Assembly (NCBI GenBank): GCA_022821965.1
Contig: JAJECN010000040.1
Coordinates: forward strand, 1 to 64,000
From: Candidatus Poribacteria bacterium
Lineage (GTDB): Bacteria; Poribacteria; WGA-4E; WGA-3G
DNA length: 64,000 bases
Direction of reading: 5' to 3'
Positions within the stretch are counted from its first letter, which is position 1. Every line of letters starts with the position of its first letter. Below, in pieces: positions 61,583-64,000 of this stretch. The translations under genes and the position numbers were made by a program. Below the pieces are notes generated by a model. That model was not told the origin of the DNA and searched no databases. It was given only the letters and a program-made list of their open reading frames with translations.

Positions 61583-62599
61583 ATGAAAGCAGAATTACAA
61601 GCGATTCAAGCAGAGGCTCTTGAAGCTTTGAAATCGGTGCAAACATCGGACGCGCTTGAATCGCTCAGAATTACGTATTTTGGACGTAGGGGCAAATTAA
61701 CCGATGTCATGAAAGGCATGGGTAAACTCTCTAAAGAGGAGCGTCCGATAATTGGCAAATTCGCAAACGAGGTCCGTGCTACGCTCACAGAAGCGTTTGA
61801 AGCGGCAACGCAAGCACTGCATCGCCAGCAGCAAGAACAGCAGCTTGAAGCAGAATCCGTTGACATCACGCTTCCCGGACGGAAACCTGCTTACGGGAAA
61901 GCACACCCTATCATGCAGACCTTGGAACGGATTGAAGCGATTTTCTGTCAAATGGGGTTTGAAGTGGTGACAGGACCGGACGTTGAGACCGAGTATTACA
62001 ACTTCGATGCGCTGAACACACCTGCCGATCACCCCGCTCGTGATCTACACGATACTTTTTACCTAACGGATGGACACCTTTTGCGTACGCATACCTCGCC
62101 TGTCCAGATCCGCACGATGGAGAATCAGAAACCGCCGGTCCGAATTATCGTGCCAGGGAAATGTTATCGGGTGGACTACGATGTCTCACACACACCGATG
62201 TTCCATCAAATAGAAGGTTTGCTCGTAGACAAGCACGCTACTTTTAGTGAACTAAAGGGCATTCTGACCTCCTTTGCTCAGCAGATGTTCGGTGACCAGA
62301 CGCAGATGCGTTTTCGTCCGCACTTCTTCCCTTTTACAGAACCGAGTGCAGAGATGGATATCACCTGTGCCGTCTGTCAAGGAAAAGGGTGTCGGAGTTG
62401 TGGTGGCACTGGATGGGTCGAAATTCTTGGTGCGGGTGCTGTTGATCCAGCTGTATTTGAAGCCGTGAACTACGACCCAGATCAAGTCACGGGATTCGCC
62501 TTCGGTATGGGGGTAGAACGGATAGCGAACCTTCAATTCCGCATCCCGGACATCCGCACCCTCTATGAGAATGACCTCCGTTTCTTGCGTCAGTTTTAA
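61583..62599 (+). CDS. pheS: phenylalanyl-tRNA synthetase alpha subunit
   Basis: A 338-aa class II synthetase alpha subunit. N-terminal coiled coil (about 1-90), then motif 2 (FHQIEGLLVD), FRPHFFPFTEPSAEMD, and motif 3 (GFAFGMGVERIANLQFRIPD). A Cys-rich insert (CAVCQGKGCRSCGGTGW) near residue 265 is usual for many bacterial PheS. Controlled by the T-box upstream; pheT follows after a 174-base repeat-filled gap. Confidence 0.96.
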   Translation: MKAELQAIQAEALEALKSVQTSDALESLRITYFGRRGKLTDVMKGMGKLSKEERPIIGKFANEVRATLTEAFEAATQALHRQQQEQQLEAESVDITLPGRKPAYGKAHPIMQTLERIEAIFCQMGFEVVTGPDVETEYYNFDALNTPADHPARDLHDTFYLTDGHLLRTHTSPVQIRTMENQKPPVRIIVPGKCYRVDYDVSHTPMFHQIEGLLVDKHATFSELKGILTSFAQQMFGDQTQMRFRPHFFPFTEPSAEMDITCAVCQGKGCRSCGGTGWVEILGAGAVDPAVFEAVNYDPDQVTGFAFGMGVERIANLQFRIPDIRTLYENDLRFLRQF

Positions 62600-62773
62600 A
62601 ATGGTTATCAGTTTTCAGTAGGGAAACTTACGGCAGGGGACGTGATGGCTACTGCCACAATGCTCTTTAATCGACTGGCTAATGAAGACTGATGACCCTT
62701 CCTCTGATGACTGGAAACCGAACACTGATGCTTCTTCACTCTGACAACTGATAACTATCAAAGGTTTTGATAA
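62600..62773. repeat. repeat-filled gap between pheS and pheT
   Basis: GGTTATCAGTTTTCAGTAGG (62603-62622), ACTGCCACAATG (62651-62662), AATCGACTGGCTAATG, and CTGACAACTGATAACTATCA (62741-62760). The set resembles 30541-30683. It lies inside what should be a single pheST transcript. Confidence 0.65.
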
Positions 62774-64000
62774 ATGAACGTAACCCTGAATTGGCTTAAA
62801 ACTTATATCGACTTCGACCTTTCCCCGAGTGAACTCGCTGATCGACTCACAATGTTAGGGATTGAGGTCGAATCCGTCAAGCAGCTCGGAGTCGGACTCG
62901 AAGGTGTAGTCGTCGGCAGTGTCTCCTCTATTCGACCGCATCCAAATGCTGACAAACTTGTTCTTTGTCAGGTAGATGTTGGCGAGGCGGAAGAACTCCA
63001 GATCGTTTGCGGTGCCCCGAACGTCCGAGAGGGCATGCTCGCACCCGTCGCTACAATCGGGGCGACACTGCCCATCGGTTTAAAAATCAAAAGCGCAAAA
63101 CTGCGCGGCGAAACTTCGCAAGGGATGCTCTGCTCTGAAAAGGAGTTAGGATTCTCCGACGATGCCGCCGGTTTAATGGAATTGCCGACGGAGATCCCGC
63201 TCGGTATAACGCTCTCAGAGGCTCTCAGATTAGACGACATCGTGTTTGAACTTGAGATTACTCCCAACCGTCCGGATTGCCTCAGTCTGATCGGTGTCGC
63301 TCGCGAAATCCGAGCGGAAACCGGAAATTCTTTAAAACTTCCGACCGTCAATCTGAAGGAAAACAAAACCGATATCCGAGAGCTAACTTCTGTGACAATT
63401 GATGCCCCAGATCTCTGCGCGCGTTACGCAGCACGCGTCATTCAAGGTGTTAAAGTAGGGGAATCCCCTGCATGGCTGCAACAACGGCTTGAATCTGTTG
63501 GTGTCGGTGTTATTAACAACATTGTCGATATTACGAACTTCGTCTTGATGGAGTACGGGCAACCCCTTCATGCCTTCGATTATCACAAACTCGCAGAAAA
63601 CCGTATCGTCGTGCGCCGCGCAGCGGCCAATGAACAATTAACAACGCTTGACGAAGTTGAACGCGAACTCACCGCTGATATGCTCGTCATCGCTGATGCT
63701 GAGAAGGCTGTCGCACTCGCTGGTATTATGGGCGGCTACGACTCCGAAATCACAGAAACGACCTGTGATGTCCTATTAGAAAGTGCTTATTTTAATCCAT
63801 CAAGTGTTCGTGCTACCGCAAAAGCGTTAGGCATAAGCACGGAAGCCTCCTACAGATTTGAACGTGGTGCCGACCCGGGTGTCGTCATCGCCGCTCTTGA
63901 CCGTGCAGCGCAACTCATCACCGAGTTGGCAGGTGGCACTGTCTGTGAAGGTGTCGTTGATGTCTACCCGGGGCAGCAGCCCTTAACCCGAATTCAACTG
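62774..64000 (+). CDS. pheT: phenylalanyl-tRNA synthetase beta subunit, 3' end beyond the window
   Basis: 409 codons are open to the window end. N-terminus [20 protein letters not shown]; the tRNA-binding OB domain with [15 protein letters not shown] and [11 protein letters not shown]; then [23 protein letters not shown], and the B3/B4 editing domain with [19 protein letters not shown]. The enzyme is an alpha2beta2 tetramer with PheS. The 3' part (about 400 more codons) is not in the window. Confidence 0.96.
   Translation, partial: MNVTLNWLKTYIDFDLSPSELADRLTMLGIEVESVKQLGVGLEGVVVGSVSSIRPHPNADKLVLCQVDVGEAEELQIVCGAPNVREGMLAPVATIGATLPIGLKIKSAKLRGETSQGMLCSEKELGFSDDAAGLMELPTEIPLGITLSEALRLDDIVFELEITPNRPDCLSLIGVAREIRAETGNSLKLPTVNLKENKTDIRELTSVTIDAPDLCARYAARVIQGVKVGESPAWLQQRLESVGVGVINNIVDITNFVLMEYGQPLHAFDYHKLAENRIVVRRAAANEQLTTLDEVERELTADMLVIADAEKAVALAGIMGGYDSEITETTCDVLLESAYFNPSSVRATAKALGISTEASYRFERGADPGVVIAALDRAAQLITELAGGTVCEGVVDVYPGQQPLTRIQL

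Overview
The window reads as a chromosomal stretch of a Gram-negative, free-living or symbiotic bacterium. The didermic character comes from a TonB-dependent receptor, a Wzi-type porin, a PorV/PorQ-type barrel, a Wza-type polysaccharide exporter and several exported beta-propeller and LamG-like proteins. The mix of phytanoyl-CoA dioxygenases, ACMSD-like amidohydrolases, SpoIVB/S55-domain proteins, short conserved C-terminal tails and very repetitive intergenic DNA is what I associate with Candidatus Poribacteria or close relatives. That placement is inference from gene content, not from a marker-gene tree.

Layout. 0-9 kb: an S55-domain lipoprotein, a Gfo/Idh/MocA oxidoreductase, a PIN toxin with an internally duplicated partner, a polytopic membrane protein, a metallo-amidohydrolase and a dioxygenase fused to HEAT repeats. 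9-15 kb: a PLP decarboxylase between two exact copies of a 19-bp repeat, then a catabolic-looking cluster (phytanoyl-CoA dioxygenase, Rieske protein, two paralogous amidohydrolases). 15-24 kb: two tRNA genes, rpoD-dnaG, mutS2, a beta-propeller protein, a TPR protein, tRNA-Gly and a peroxiredoxin. 24-35 kb: exported LamG-like and Ca-loop proteins, a protein of the family mislabelled asparagine synthetase B, a eukaryote-type NAD synthetase coupled to a Wzi-like porin, and a lytic transglycosylase. 35-46 kb: ccmC, map and miaB, a PmoA-like protein, a class-I-amidotransferase-fold hydrolase, a PorV-like protein, then a small defence-type remnant (VapBC pair, type ISP restriction-modification fragment, SH3/Sm-like protein) and a polysaccharide exporter. 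46-59 kb: a second S55 protein next to a large propeller protein, glycerol kinase, a histidine kinase/NtrC-type regulator pair, rhodanese and TonB receptor. 59-64 kb: infC-rpmI-rplT and pheS-pheT with a T-box between them.

How genes work together. Core information-processing genes keep classical order: dnaG-rpoD, and infC-rpmI-rplT followed by T-box-pheST. infC has no usual start codon for its conserved N-terminus and seems to start at AUA, which fits IF3 autoregulation. The cell-surface genes are scattered, but three adjacent exported proteins (21.4-26.0 kb) share a C-terminal tail ending W..LK, which may be a sorting or anchoring tag.

Intergenic DNA is unusually informative. Several families of short interspersed elements recur: CAGTTATCAG-like tracts, G+C-rich hairpins, and a composite element ending GCAGCCCC..GGGG. 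One about 47-bp element has inserted at the end of a gene with an apparent 20-bp target duplication that now supplies the miaB leader. No CRISPR array, rRNA operon, prophage or transposase gene was seen.
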